Virus record (IMG/VR): IMGVR_UViG_3300029286_003654
Coordinates: 1-26,029 of that record
DNA length: 26,029 bases
Reading direction: 5' to 3' (one strand)
From: a virus
The translations under genes and the position numbers were made by a program. Positions 1 through 8,334 of this stretch are shown piece by piece. Position 1 is the first letter of the stretch, and each line of letters opens with the position of its first letter. Below the pieces are notes generated by a model, which saw only the letters and a program-made list of their open reading frames with translations, ran no database searches and was not told the origin of the DNA.

Positions 1-103
1 AATATTTTCAGGGATTTTGAGAAATTTGCGCAGCTTATAAAGGCGATTGATTGACGTAATTTAAGACGGTATAAAGTACTATTAAACGATCAATAAATAC
101 CCA
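1..103. other. AT-rich edge, no gene seen
   Basis: This short AT-rich stretch lies downstream of the last leftward tail gene. I see no ORF, no convincing terminator hairpin and no recognisable transposon end. In a Mu-like phage the right attachment end would be expected near here, but the sequence alone does not show where phage ends and host begins. Confidence 0.3.
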
Positions 104-271
104 TTAAACTGTAGTTACATCTGGATGAGAGAACCCACCTGCAGCATCATACAAATCACCAATCCAGAACCCCTCTTCCAACGCTACCCATCCCTGTGAA
201 TCCGAAAAATCCGGATCATCAGAGATAACAACATTGATGATTATCCCATCAATAATTACAGCATATTTCAT
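104..271 (-). CDS. small tail-fibre-associated protein
   Basis: This is a protein of about 55 residues lying 10 bases downstream of the fibre gene. A TTG codon further upstream (292) would overlap the fibre stop. I chose the ATG at 271, which begins MKYAVIIDG. The pattern of a short beta strand (YAVIIDGIIINVVI), an acidic linker and a tryptophan-containing C-terminus is common in small proteins encoded just after phage fibres. Their exact role, possibly fibre assembly or tip cap, is not established. There are no membrane segments. Identification rests on position and general pattern, so the function is tentative. Confidence 0.6.
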   Translation of the reverse strand: MKYAVIIDGIIINVVISDDPDFSDSQGWVALEEGFWIGDLYDAAGGFSHPDVTTV

Positions 272-281
272 ACGCGTCTCA

Positions 282-1247
282 TTATAATTCAATTATTACA
301 ACACCACTCCCACCAGCGAAACCACCTGCACCTGCAGAACCACCAGCTCCAATTATAATCTGATAGGTATTCCCTATCACAAGATTGGATAACATCCTGA
401 TCACATAACTACCACTTTTACCATTATAAGTGGAACCTCCAGCACCAGAACCGAAAGCACCTGGTCCAGCAAGAGCTGGCTGAATATATGATGCCCCACC
501 CAACGTCGGTGTTGGGTCTCCAGAATATCCATTTATTCCACCGGATATCCCTGCATATCCCTGACCATTTGATACCGCCTGAAAGGTGATATACCCAGAA
601 TCAATAAACCCTGAAAAACTGGATTCACCACCATTATTTACTGGTGTAGTATTCTTTGAACCTTGACCACCGCCAATGACAGTTATTTTTGCAGTCTTTC
701 GTGTTGCGACCCAATTTCCTGACGACGTAAATACGATCATATCACCAACTATATCACCTGATCCCAACAGGCTCAAGCCATGAAATGTTTTCAACACTGA
801 CCATAACGCTGACGTCCCATTTGTACTCAGGATTTTGCCAGAGTTACCCGTATGATCCGGAAGCGGATCCAACTGCTTCCAGTTCGTCGGGTCACTTGCA
901 GGATCAACCGTTCCGCCGCCATCTGTCTTACGAGCATAGCGTAAAAAGTTTGTTGGTGACCACCTTACCGATCCAACTGTATAAGTGGTGCCACTAATCC
1001 ACACCGAAGCATTCACTATAAGTATTGCACTGGCCAGTATCGCCTCTGCGTCCTGAGTTGATAAAGCATCATTTGAGACTTGTGTCGCAACGCTGTTAAC
1101 CTCAGACACAAACGTGTTCAGAGTTGTAATCAGTGTGCCGGTTAACCAAGGAATGAGTACGTCAACATGAGCACTAAAAAGGGCCCTGGTGTCTGTATTC
1201 CGGTTAGGATTTGTTCCATCATAAGGAGTGAGAGCCGAAATTGTCAT
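282..1247 (-). CDS. glycine-rich tail fibre / receptor-binding protein
   Basis: This 321-residue protein is the likely host-recognition fibre. The N-terminal 70 residues are probably helical and tail-attaching. Residues about 81-127 form a small module resembling carbohydrate-binding modules of the CBM5/12 kind: a YTVGS strand, a tyrosine, and a P..DP.NW motif. Residues about 135-150 carry the GKILSTNGT..LW pattern frequent in phage fibres. From about residue 165 to the end it is glycine-rich (IGGGQG, GAGGSAGAGG) and finishes with GSGVVIIEL, the signature of glycine-rich fibre-tip domains. It follows the distal tail protein and precedes a small partner gene. The receptor cannot be predicted. 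Confidence 0.8.
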   Translation of the reverse strand: MTISALTPYDGTNPNRNTDTRALFSAHVDVLIPWLTGTLITTLNTFVSEVNSVATQVSNDALSTQDAEAILASAILIVNASVWISGTTYTVGSVRWSPTNFLRYARKTDGGGTVDPASDPTNWKQLDPLPDHTGNSGKILSTNGTSALWSVLKTFHGLSLLGSGDIVGDMIVFTSSGNWVATRKTAKITVIGGGQGSKNTTPVNNGGESSFSGFIDSGYITFQAVSNGQGYAGISGGINGYSGDPTPTLGGASYIQPALAGPGAFGSGAGGSTYNGKSGSYVIRMLSNLVIGNTYQIIIGAGGSAGAGGFAGGSGVVIIEL

Positions 1248-1260
1248 TTTACTATTGATA

Positions 1261-2175
1261 TTATGTTAAACCTTGCAATCGAACCGTACACCTAACGTAT
1301 CGGCCATCACGAAATACACGCTCAAAATCCCGGAATAGGGCGTATAGAATAAAACTCTCCAGAATCTCATCTCCCTCATTATTGCAATCATAAATCGCAG
1401 CTTTACCACAATTAGCCTTAAAGGCTCGATGCACAGCGTCAACTTTATCAAACCGGAGCATCAGAGTCAAATCAATGTCGTCGCCAGAACCTCCTGGAAC
1501 AACCATCGGTAGCGAACTCGACGACTTATTACTGTAATCGACCAACCTCGTAGATAATCCTTTCTGCGTATTCCCGATATCAAAAGTCACTCCTGGCCGC
1601 AAAACTCCACACTTAGCAATCGCTGTAGACACATGAGTTACACGAAAAAGGAGCCGGGAGTTTGGTCCATACCGAGGAAATGCCCAAACGACTGTCGTTT
1701 TCAGAGTGATATCCTCAAAAAAGTACTCCCACCAATCTGCTGAACTGATAGGATTCCGAAGATCAAGCACCTCAGTTTTTATCTCCTCAAGACCAACCAT
1801 ATGAGTCAACTCAACCTCAACGGCATCGAGATTATATAACCCAACATAATCACACCCGGCACCACTCACCTCACCCGAAAACGATTCCAGATACTGGCTC
1901 TGAGTATTGCGCATATTATCAAACATGGCCCACCGATCAGTAGTCCCGATCAGCTCCCATCTACTCGAATCAAGACTTGGTACTTGATCTGTTCCTGCTG
2001 CTACGATTGCCGTCTTACACTTATAAACGTAATGAGGTGTCGTTGCACCATCGTAGACAAGATTCCCTACACTATACGCAGCAGAGACCCAAGCCGATAT
2101 CACAGCACCCAGATAGTAGTTCACCGGTATCGAGGAGCTATTGAGCACCACATCCGGAAGAGTCACAATCTTCAT
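1261..2175 (-). CDS. distal tail / baseplate protein with carbohydrate-binding-like module
   Basis: This 304-residue protein starts within the stop of the tape measure gene (ATGA overlap), so it is translationally coupled and probably sits at the distal end of the tail. Residues about 26-77 resemble the same small sugar-binding-type module as in the fibre: AWVSAAYSVGNLVYDG, HYVYKCKTA, then PSLDSSRWELIG. The remainder is beta-rich with no catalytic motif that I recognise, and there is no signal peptide or membrane segment. Siphovirus tails normally have several tip proteins between tape measure and fibre. Here this is the only one, so it may combine roles. Function is inferred from position. 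Confidence 0.65.
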   Translation of the reverse strand: MKIVTLPDVVLNSSSIPVNYYLGAVISAWVSAAYSVGNLVYDGATTPHYVYKCKTAIVAAGTDQVPSLDSSRWELIGTTDRWAMFDNMRNTQSQYLESFSGEVSGAGCDYVGLYNLDAVEVELTHMVGLEEIKTEVLDLRNPISSADWWEYFFEDITLKTTVVWAFPRYGPNSRLLFRVTHVSTAIAKCGVLRPGVTFDIGNTQKGLSTRLVDYSNKSSSSLPMVVPGGSGDDIDLTLMLRFDKVDAVHRAFKANCGKAAIYDCNNEGDEILESFILYALFRDFERVFRDGRYVRCTVRLQGLT

Positions 2176-5100
2176 CCTGTCACCACCATGGTTCTTATTG
2201 ACGATCCACCAACACTTACCCTATCAAGTATATTTGACACCCTCCCCAAAAGCACTTTGTTATCACCATCAACACCAAGCATAGTCTCAAGCAGTGATAT
2301 AATTCGGGCTTGCTGCGCCTCAGTACTCGCATTCAGTGATGACATCGACTCGATAGTTGAGACCGTCGTATCCATTGCAGAGACAATATTCCCCGAGCTT
2401 GAGACCGCAAGTGATGACATCTCCTTGGTTGCGCTCTGTACTGCTGCCGGCAACATCCCAACCGAATCAATCAGCGTATACAGCGTCGAGAACACAGGAG
2501 TCATCAGTTCCGAGATATTACTTACTTGAGATCCAAGATCAAGCAAGTTATCAGCGCTCATTTCCGCACCTGACGCAATACTACTGGTCATACTCTTCAA
2601 AACCGGGTCAAGGATTGGCATCATCACATCTTCGACCGTCCTCTGGATCAATATTGATCGTATTGCAGCATTAAGCGATTCCTGGACATTCTTCTTTAAC
2701 GCAGCAACACCAGCCTCAACAGATGTTGACGCCATTGCCGCTTCAAACACTCCAGAAATATTATCAACAGTCATCCCAAGCAGTGCTGCCGCAAGCTCAC
2801 GGAAACGTGCTTCTTCAACTCCAGCAAGATTACCGGCCTGAGCAATCATGTAATCATACTTGATACCTATATCACGCAACGTATTCGTCACGCCAGAACT
2901 TGCAAGAGAATTAATCGTCGCTCCAACGGTATCCATCACAGATATAACCGACATCAAATCGGTGATTTCTTGAGCTCCACCACTCCAATTACGGCTATCG
3001 TTAAGCAACCGATTCCCCGGGTCGTTTACATGATACATCCCGTCGATAGTTTTCAGTGGATTCGCGTCCTGCAGAGCAGCGACTCCAGAGAAATTATATC
3101 CACCAGCGGCCAAGAGTGCGGCTGATGTCGGCCCGCCATTAAGACCTGACTGCAGGATTGCATCATAAGCACTCATGCGATCCGCGTTCCGTTGATCTTT
3201 CGCAGCCTGTGACGAACTCAACAGACTTAACCCAAAACCAATAACGCCCCCAATAACCGCCCCTACCGGACCCCCAATTGATAACCCGGTCATTGCTCCG
3301 GATGCGCCCCCAGATATGGCTGAACCAGTTGATCCACCAATCATCTGCCCGACAGCGTTAGTAATACCAAGGATTCCTGATTCTGTTCTATTTTTCTTGT
3401 CCGTACCATCAGCATTTGTCGCGGAAAACTCCTTTATCGCTGAAGAGAGGGTATCCAACCCTTTAATACTCGTCCCGGTCGCCGCCTCAAACGCAGTCCC
3501 AATACTGGTAACCGCATGAGCAATCCGAGTAGTTTGCTCATCATAAGCATCCGCAGTTGCCTTAATAGCATCCGTTTGCCCTTTATGCGCATCAGTAACC
3601 GCTTCCGTCTTTTCCCGTAACCGCTCCTTCGATTCGCCATTCGCCGTCTCAGCCTTCTTGTTAATAGCTATCTCGGCCGTTAGTGCTACCACTTCATCAC
3701 CATATTTCTTTGTCGCTTCAGCAACGGTAAGCGTCTTCTCAGTCCCGAGCGTAAGTGCTTTTTCCGCATCATCAAGAGCACCTTTAATTTCTTTTTCCAG
3801 CTTCCCCTGATAATCCTTTGCGGCATTATACTCTTTGGTTGCAGCAGTCATTTCTTTCGTCCGATCCTTTGACAACCCCTGCGATACAAGAGCCGCATGA
3901 AACGCCTGGACAACCCTATCCTCAGCCTGGGCCAGCGTCATCGTCTCTTTACTATTACCACTCAAAGCCTCTCTTGAATCATCCAAAGCATCGGACCAAG
4001 CCGCATTTTTGCGAGCTGCATCCTCAGCCGACTTTGCATGCTTATCAGCTGCAGCTCCACCTTTTACGATTGCTCCTGTTGAACCCTCAACCGCTGGTTT
4101 ATGCTTCTTGAATTCTTCAGCCTGCTTTGTGATGGATTCGGTAAGTTTCTGAAACTGAGCAATTTGATCAGTTCCACCACCACTCATGATCGACAGCGCT
4201 GTAGATCTACCTTGAGCGGTATTATTCATCCATTCAGATGCTTTCCGAGCCTGATCGGCCTTAAGCATGTAATCTTCATACTGAAGCCCGAGATCGTTAA
4301 AAAATCCCCGAACAGCAGGAGCTAAACCAAATGTGAGGGCATCAGCAACCTCATTAATCTTAACAAATGCACCCCAAACAGTCTTCCCCAATTCAACAAA
4401 CCCCAAACCAAGACTCTCAACAACCAACCAGGCAGTTCTCAACCCACGATCAAGGTCTGACATTTTCTCAATCGGTTGATCAAGAACACCACTGGCGCCC
4501 CCGAGAGAAATAAGACTATCTTTTGCACCAATCAGGGCCTCTTTAAATAAGTCAGAATTTATAATCGCATCACCGATCTTATTCTTCACCGACTCAAATG
4601 CCGCCCAAGCCTGCTTTTGTAAAAAATCGCTCGACTGGGCCATCTGGTTGAACGCCGTATCAGTCGCACCGGCATTATTTCCCATCTCCTTGAGATCATC
4701 AGAGAATGCTTTTGCAGCTGTACCGGTTAACGGCATAATTGCCCGCAAAGCTTCCTCTCTGGTGAAGAGTTTGTTGATAGAGATACCCGAAGCCTCGCTT
4801 GCACGCTCAACCAGCTTTAACGCTCCCTCAAGACCGCCGCCAGTCTTGATCAAGTTATCTGACTCAACACCGATCGACCGCAAAGCCGTTATCATATCCT
4901 TGCTTGGCTTCTGCAGCTCCATAATCGCCGCTGATATGCCGGTGACCGAGACAGATGTCGATTGTCCCTGTACTGTCAGAGCCGCCAATGCGGCACCAGC
5001 CTCATCAACCGACACTCCGGCTGGAGCAGCTACGGCCGCAAGTACGCCGAACTGTGAGCCAAGATCATCCATCGTCGTTTTACCGAGCTTGACAATCGTA

Positions 5101-5651
5101 AAGAGATCATCAGATACAACACCAACCTCTTCAGCCGTCAAGCCATACGCACTGATAACCGTCGTCAGAACATCTGCAGCTGTCGACACTTCCGTGACAC
5201 CACCAACAGCCAACTTTGCACTCTGTTCAAGTATCAACGCCGAATCGGCTGCATCAGTAAATCCGGAGGAAACGATATCGTACCGAGCCTTCACGAGAGA
5301 ATCCATTGCCTGTCCACTCGTTATCGAAAGAGCAGACAACTCCTCTTTCATCCGCTTGATTTCTCCGTCTGACAATCCACCCATCAGTGTACCAATCTCC
5401 CGGACGCCCTTATCAACCTTCGACGCACCGTCAACAACATCCAGAAGAGCTGCTCCCACCGCAACGATACTGCCAGCAGTAAAAGCACCAGAGATAAGCC
5501 CACCCATCTCGCCAAAAACGCTTGACAGGCCGGATGAACTTTTATGGATACTCTTGATGCCACCATCGACATCACGTAGAGGAACTCCTCCCTGCGTATC
5601 ATAATCGATCAGGACTTTAAGCTTGATATCAGAGCCAGATGATACTGCCAT
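2172..5651 (-). CDS. tail tape measure protein
   Basis: At 1159 residues this is the longest gene in the window. It lies just after the tail chaperone pair, as tape measures do. The N-terminal third resembles the TP901-type tape measure core, with repeated small-residue helices (ALAALTVQGQS, KLAVGGVTEVSTAADVL). The middle (about 520-720) is charged and coiled-coil-like, rich in Lys, Glu and Ala. A hydrophobic glycine-rich segment (about 755-815, including GGPVGAVIGGVIGFGLSLL) could enter the host membrane during DNA injection. At roughly 0.15 nm per residue the predicted tail is about 170 nm. ATG is at 5649-5651, with a GGAG-like site just upstream. Confidence 0.9.
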   Translation of the reverse strand: MAVSSGSDIKLKVLIDYDTQGGVPLRDVDGGIKSIHKSSSGLSSVFGEMGGLISGAFTAGSIVAVGAALLDVVDGASKVDKGVREIGTLMGGLSDGEIKRMKEELSALSITSGQAMDSLVKARYDIVSSGFTDAADSALILEQSAKLAVGGVTEVSTAADVLTTVISAYGLTAEEVGVVSDDLFTIVKLGKTTMDDLGSQFGVLAAVAAPAGVSVDEAGAALAALTVQGQSTSVSVTGISAAIMELQKPSKDMITALRSIGVESDNLIKTGGGLEGALKLVERASEASGISINKLFTREEALRAIMPLTGTAAKAFSDDLKEMGNNAGATDTAFNQMAQSSDFLQKQAWAAFESVKNKIGDAIINSDLFKEALIGAKDSLISLGGASGVLDQPIEKMSDLDRGLRTAWLVVESLGLGFVELGKTVWGAFVKINEVADALTFGLAPAVRGFFNDLGLQYEDYMLKADQARKASEWMNNTAQGRSTALSIMSGGGTDQIAQFQKLTESITKQAEEFKKHKPAVEGSTGAIVKGGAAADKHAKSAEDAARKNAAWSDALDDSREALSGNSKETMTLAQAEDRVVQAFHAALVSQGLSKDRTKEMTAATKEYNAAKDYQGKLEKEIKGALDDAEKALTLGTEKTLTVAEATKKYGDEVVALTAEIAINKKAETANGESKERLREKTEAVTDAHKGQTDAIKATADAYDEQTTRIAHAVTSIGTAFEAATGTSIKGLDTLSSAIKEFSATNADGTDKKNRTESGILGITNAVGQMIGGSTGSAISGGASGAMTGLSIGGPVGAVIGGVIGFGLSLLSSSQAAKDQRNADRMSAYDAILQSGLNGGPTSAALLAAGGYNFSGVAALQDANPLKTIDGMYHVNDPGNRLLNDSRNWSGGAQEITDLMSVISVMDTVGATINSLASSGVTNTLRDIGIKYDYMIAQAGNLAGVEEARFRELAAALLGMTVDNISGVFEAAMASTSVEAGVAALKKNVQESLNAAIRSILIQRTVEDVMMPILDPVLKSMTSSIASGAEMSADNLLDLGSQVSNISELMTPVFSTLYTLIDSVGMLPAAVQSATKEMSSLAVSSSGNIVSAMDTTVSTIESMSSLNASTEAQQARIISLLETMLGVDGDNKVLLGRVSNILDRVSVGGSSIRTMVVTG

Positions 5652-5666
5652 AACCCTCGCTACTCC

Positions 5667-5840
5667 TTAATGATACTCATGTTCTCTTTTCCAATCCTCC
5701 TCCTCTTTCAACACCCGGAAATAAGCCCGCCACCAATTCATTTCCTCTTCAGAAACCTCCTCTTTGATACGAGCGATACTCATCCCCAGCCTTTCCGCAA
5801 GAGCAAACCAGTCCTTTAAGCCGGGGTCGTCGTAAAATCC
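5667..5840 (-). CDS. tail assembly chaperone, frameshifted T-like extension
   Basis: This reading frame is open from 5840 to a TAA at 5667 and is in the -1 frame relative to the upstream chaperone gene. It encodes about 55 residues containing GLKDWFALAERLGM and EEEMNWWRAYF, a helical, Trp-rich pattern typical of the C-terminal extension of lambda G-T-like chaperones. It lacks a good start of its own at its 5' end, although an internal ATG exists. The most plausible expression is -1 slippage near the TTT codon at 5834-5836, preceded by another T. This would give a fusion of about 164 residues. The slip site is not a classic heptamer, so the exact position is uncertain. Confidence 0.6.
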   Translation of the reverse strand, partial: GFYDDPGLKDWFALAERLGMSIARIKEEVSEEEMNWWRAYFRVLKEEEDWKREHEYH

Positions 5841-6160
5841 TCAACAGCATCATCGACTGATTTTGTTTTCTGGATTTCCTTGTACAGCTCTTCGAACTCT
5901 CCCTGGAAGTGCATCTCATTGACTTCCGGATACTGCTCATTCGTAAACAAACGCTTCCTGTTTTCATCAAGCGCTTTAACGACGGCAAATGCTGCCCACA
6001 TTGATGCTGAGGCCTCATTATCGCCCATAAGAGCCTTTGCGTTTTCCGACTCTTTCCCCGATAGTGGAAGGAAATAAACATTCTTCTTCCACGATTTTAC
6101 AAAATGGAAACGAAGCGGAATAACCTTTTCAATCCCCCTTAAATCATCAATAAATGCCAT
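5816..6160 (-). CDS. tail assembly chaperone (G-like)
   Basis: This 114-residue soluble acidic protein lies between the tail tube and tape measure genes, the fixed position of tail assembly chaperones in siphoviruses. Such proteins coat the tape measure before tube polymerisation and are absent from the virion. The sequence starts MAFIDDLRGIEKVIPLRF and ends in an acidic helix (SVDDAVEDF) followed by TTTPA. The terminal codons overlap a -1 frame that continues for another 55 residues, which supports the assignment. It is identified by gene order and the frameshift arrangement rather than by strong sequence motifs. Confidence 0.7.
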   Translation of the reverse strand: MAFIDDLRGIEKVIPLRFHFVKSWKKNVYFLPLSGKESENAKALMGDNEASASMWAAFAVVKALDENRKRLFTNEQYPEVNEMHFQGEFEELYKEIQKTKSVDDAVEDFTTTPA

Positions 6161-6204
6161 GAATAACCCTCGTTAAACGTTGATTAAATGTCTTCCGCCA
6201 CATA

Positions 6205-6630
6205 CTATATAGCCACACCCTTTGTTGGTTTTGCTGCATACACCAGCTTGAATGTCCCCTGCTGGACTTTATTTTTTCCGTCACTTCCACGCTTCGGAAC
6301 ACCCGTCACAAATGCACTGCCAGACCACTCCTCAGCACCAGTAGTCTTCCCGTCCGGGTAAAACTTCACTGATGCGATCACGGTCTTTGCATCAAATGCT
6401 GCCCATAGCGCCACCTGTCCAGTTGTATCTGCAGAGTCCAGGCTGCAGGTCACCTCAATCGACCGAGGTTCCTTCGCTGCTCCTATACCAAGCACTTCCG
6501 GTTCGTCATCGTGTAAAGACTCGGAAAGAATCGCCTCCCGTTCCGGTATCGTGAACGTTGTGGTGATAATGTGCTGCACCGCGGCGGTCGCCAGATACAG
6601 ATCAGCGAGATTTGTCGTCTTTCTTGCCAT
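6205..6630 (-). CDS. major tail tube protein
   Basis: This 141-residue protein resembles siphovirus tail tube proteins. It has alternating beta strands, a central ALWAAFDAKTVIASVKFYPDG segment region (about residues 73-95), and a C-terminal strand pair ending KLVYAAKPTKGVAI. It is followed by the chaperone pair and tape measure and preceded by a terminator-like protein, the standard order of a non-contractile tail module. No sheath gene is present nearby, which argues against a Mu-like contractile tail. The start overlaps the end of the small upstream gene by 29 bases, and an SD-like GGAGG lies about 6-8 bases before the ATG. Confidence 0.75.
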   Translation of the reverse strand: MARKTTNLADLYLATAAVQHIITTTFTIPEREAILSESLHDDEPEVLGIGAAKEPRSIEVTCSLDSADTTGQVALWAAFDAKTVIASVKFYPDGKTTGAEEWSGSAFVTGVPKRGSDGKNKVQQGTFKLVYAAKPTKGVAI

Positions 6631-6775
6631 CAGTCTCCTCCTTTTTTGTTTTTTCTACACTCTCTTTCCTTTTCCATCCTGTCTTCTGCAGGTACTCCGC
6701 CACCCACGGAAGAGCAGGGAGCACCTCACCCGATTGTGGATGTACCATATCGACATACACCTCAGTTTGCTGCAT
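6602..6775 (-). CDS. small tail-module protein, unknown
   Basis: This protein of about 57 residues bridges the terminator-like gene and the tail tube gene. It overlaps the former by 14 bases and the latter by 29. I chose the ATG at 6775 because GGAG lies six bases upstream, in preference to the ATG at 6787. The first half is ordered (MVHPQSGEVLPALPWVAEYLQKTGW). The second half is a highly charged Lys/Glu/Asp tail. Many phages have a comparable small gene before the tube gene, and Mu gp38 occupies a similar place. I do not recognise a function. Confidence 0.55.
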   Translation of the reverse strand: MQQTEVYVDMVHPQSGEVLPALPWVAEYLQKTGWKRKESVEKTKKEETDGKKDDKSR

Positions 6776-7202
6776 TTGCAACTCCATCTACAGTTTGATA
6801 TTCAGTTTTGTACGTTATTGAGACTTTCGTATGCTTCAAAGCTCCCAACGTCACAAATTCCCGACGCTCACCGCCATAAATAAGGTTTGTCGCCAGACTA
6901 TTGAAAAACCGACCACCGACACGATCTCCATAAAGCGCCGCCTCCACCTCCACCTGTACCTGACCTGATACCGTATAATCATCACCGCCCACATACACAT
7001 CAACCACCAGTTCCACCTCTTTCTGAGTCGCTTTTGTCGTCCCCCCAGTTGGAGTCTCACCACCAAGCGACACACACAACCCCGGCATTGTCCCTGGAGT
7101 CAACGGGTGAACACGCCCTTGATACACTCGGGAACCCGTCGTCGGCAACCCCGTCAAAAGTGTCATCAAACGCGAAAGAATCTGTGTCTGCACATGGCTC
7201 AT
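6762..7202 (-). CDS. tail terminator / completion protein-like
   Basis: This 146-residue protein lies between the gp37-like gene and the tail tube gene. Its pattern is an N-terminal helix (IHLSRLMTLLTGL-like region), a strand (SRVYQGRVHPL), PGLCVSLGGE, then EVELVVDVYVGG and a C-terminal HTKVSITYKTEYQ strand. This resembles the small alpha/beta fold of tail terminators such as lambda gpU, which cap the tube at the head side. It starts four bases inside the stop of the upstream gene. Assignment is by position and predicted fold and would need a profile comparison to confirm. Confidence 0.55.
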   Translation of the reverse strand: MSHVQTQILSRLMTLLTGLPTTGSRVYQGRVHPLTPGTMPGLCVSLGGETPTGGTTKATQKEVELVVDVYVGGDDYTVSGQVQVEVEAALYGDRVGGRFFNSLATNLIYGGERREFVTLGALKHTKVSITYKTEYQTVDGVANAAN

Positions 7203-7690
7203 ATCGGCATCTCCACCTGTGAAGAAAAATTAACCACAATTCCATAAGCCCAGGCACCCTTAACCTCCGTCACAAAGTCATCCTGTACCAACTCCCCACC
7301 ATCAACACAGCCTGCAGGGAGAAATCCGATCAACCGCAAAGCACAGATATCAAGCAGCTCATAAATTCCCGACCCACTATCCCGAGCCGCAAGCGACCGG
7401 GAAAAAATCTGTACCTCATACGACATGGTTCTATCCTGCACAACAATCGAGCCCGCAACACGCTTACTTCCATACTTGCTGCCCACGTACCGTACAACCA
7501 CCGCACCAGTCTGAGCCAACTGGAGTAAAAGCTGCTCACTCGGGTTACTCGGGTACGACTCAACCCTCACCGGAGCCACAATAGGATCTCCGTCAAGCAC
7601 CGGCATCATCTTGATCAGCTCCGGTACACCCTCAATCTCAGCCTGCAGCCGATCTTTGATAGCCTCCTCGATGGCAACAATCACACTCAC
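7199..7690 (-). CDS. Mu gp37-like protein (DUF1834)
   Basis: This 163-residue protein resembles the gp37/DUF1834 family of Mu-like phages, thought to act in head-tail connection or neck assembly. It begins with a helix (MSVIVAIEEAIKDRLQ), then ESYPSNPSEQLL, a strand VVVRYVGSKYG, then the QDRTMSYEVQIFSRSL motif with LLDICALRLIGF, and ends with a beta strand. It is coupled by short overlaps (ATGA) to both neighbours. In Mu gp37 follows gp36 directly. Here a lysis cassette separates them. The family name is moderately certain and the precise role is inferred. Confidence 0.7.
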   Translation of the reverse strand: MSVIVAIEEAIKDRLQAEIEGVPELIKMMPVLDGDPIVAPVRVESYPSNPSEQLLLQLAQTGAVVVRYVGSKYGSKRVAGSIVVQDRTMSYEVQIFSRSLAARDSGSGIYELLDICALRLIGFLPAGCVDGGELVQDDFVTEVKGAWAYGIVVNFSSQVEMPI

Positions 7691-7944
7691 TGCACAACAG
7701 GTGTAAAATTAATCCAGGTGCCTTCCGGAATATCCGCCTTCGCAGGCACCCAACTTTTCCTATCCTGAGAGGGGAGCCATACCGGCCAATCTTTCACCAT
7801 CTTGCCCAACCGGGCTACACCTGTAGTTTCACCTGGTGCGACCAAAATTCGGGACTGCCCGCACCCACTAACCATCAGGGTGCTTGCCAGGCAACAGGAT
7901 ATCAGCCATACCCGACTCAACAACAATCTTTTCAAACTCATCAT
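7687..7944 (-). CDS. small lipoprotein, spanin-like candidate
   Basis: This 85-residue protein starts MMSLKRLLLSRVW and continues with a hydrophobic stretch ending in the lipobox VSGC (Cys28). That predicts a processed, lipid-anchored outer-membrane protein. I chose the ATG at 7944 because GGGGAGGGGAG lies six bases upstream, in preference to the ATG at 7968. The mature part is short and rich in Trp, Pro and Lys (DWPVWLPSQDRKSWVP). It overlaps the preceding gene by about 75 bases in another frame and sits in the lysis cassette, as outer spanins (Rz1) do. I see no obvious inner spanin partner, so this role is a hypothesis. Confidence 0.6.
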   Translation of the reverse strand: MMSLKRLLLSRVWLISCCLASTLMVSGCGQSRILVAPGETTGVARLGKMVKDWPVWLPSQDRKSWVPAKADIPEGTWINFTPVVQ

Positions 7945-8080
7945 CAGCCACTCCCCTCCCCGGAGCATTTACCAGTTCATCGCTCATTATTGATCTGACA
8001 GCCGCCCGCAACAACGGCAAAACCGTTGGAGACATTGCTGCGCTCAGCAACAACGCCAGAGCCTTCTCCAACAAAGCCAT
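7868..8080 (-). CDS. small lysis-cassette protein, unknown
   Basis: This 70-residue protein starts two bases after the stop of the preceding small gene and overlaps the lipoprotein gene. Its first half is rich in Ala and Leu (MALLEKALALLLSAAM, VLPLLRAAVRSIM) and could be amphipathic or weakly membrane-associated. The second half is acidic and soluble. Between an endopeptidase and a lipoprotein it could assist lysis, for example as a holin-like or spanin partner. There is no clear transmembrane helix with charged flanks, so no function is assigned. Confidence 0.5.
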   Translation of the reverse strand: MALLEKALALLLSAAMSPTVLPLLRAAVRSIMSDELVNAPGRGVADDEFEKIVVESGMADILLPGKHPDG

Positions 8081-8082
8081 CC

Positions 8083-8298
8083 TCAGTCCGAAATCTTAAA
8101 CGCTGACCGAACCTTTGCGAGGATTGGTTCAACAACTGCGTCGTCGATTGGTGTTACCGTGGAGTCAACAAGACCCTGCAGATTGTCGATCACCGCGTCA
8201 GCGGCTAACTCAATTTTCTCGTCAGGAACATATGCCAGCATCGCTTTGATGGCCGTCTCAAGAAACGAGGCTACTGTAGTTTCAATAGAATTCATCAT
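8083..8298 (-). CDS. small lysis-cassette protein, unknown
   Basis: This 71-residue acidic helical protein has GGAGAA seven bases before the first ATG. It contains the pattern DEKIELAADAVIDNLQ followed by TPIDDAVVEPILAKVRSAF, seen in short proteins encoded next to phage endolysins. No signal peptide or convincing membrane segment is visible. It lies between the M15 endopeptidase and two further small genes and is likely co-transcribed with them. Function is unknown. Confidence 0.6.
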   Translation of the reverse strand: MMNSIETTVASFLETAIKAMLAYVPDEKIELAADAVIDNLQGLVDSTVTPIDDAVVEPILAKVRSAFKISD

Positions 8299-8334
8299 AA
8301 GAGTTCTCCATTTATCGGTTTTAAGTTTTACTTG

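Noticed and set aside
1-103. Right end of the phage (attR)
   Set aside because: The stretch is AT-rich but has no visible end repeat or target duplication, and the other end is not available for comparison.
4648-5604. A 318-residue open frame on the + strand opposite the tape measure gene
   Set aside because: It is the antisense shadow of the low-stop tape measure sequence; composition is Ser/Pro/Thr-rich with no recognisable domain, no ribosome site and no neighbouring + genes.
5749-6081. A 110-residue minus-strand frame overlapping the tail chaperone
   Set aside because: It is in the +1 frame, is full of Arg, Met and Cys, and does not contain the GLKDWFALAERLGM continuation, which lies in the -1 frame.
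6205-6630. Contractile tail sheath and tube module as in Mu
   Set aside because: There is no long sheath gene; the order terminator-like, tube, chaperone pair, tape measure is that of a non-contractile tail.
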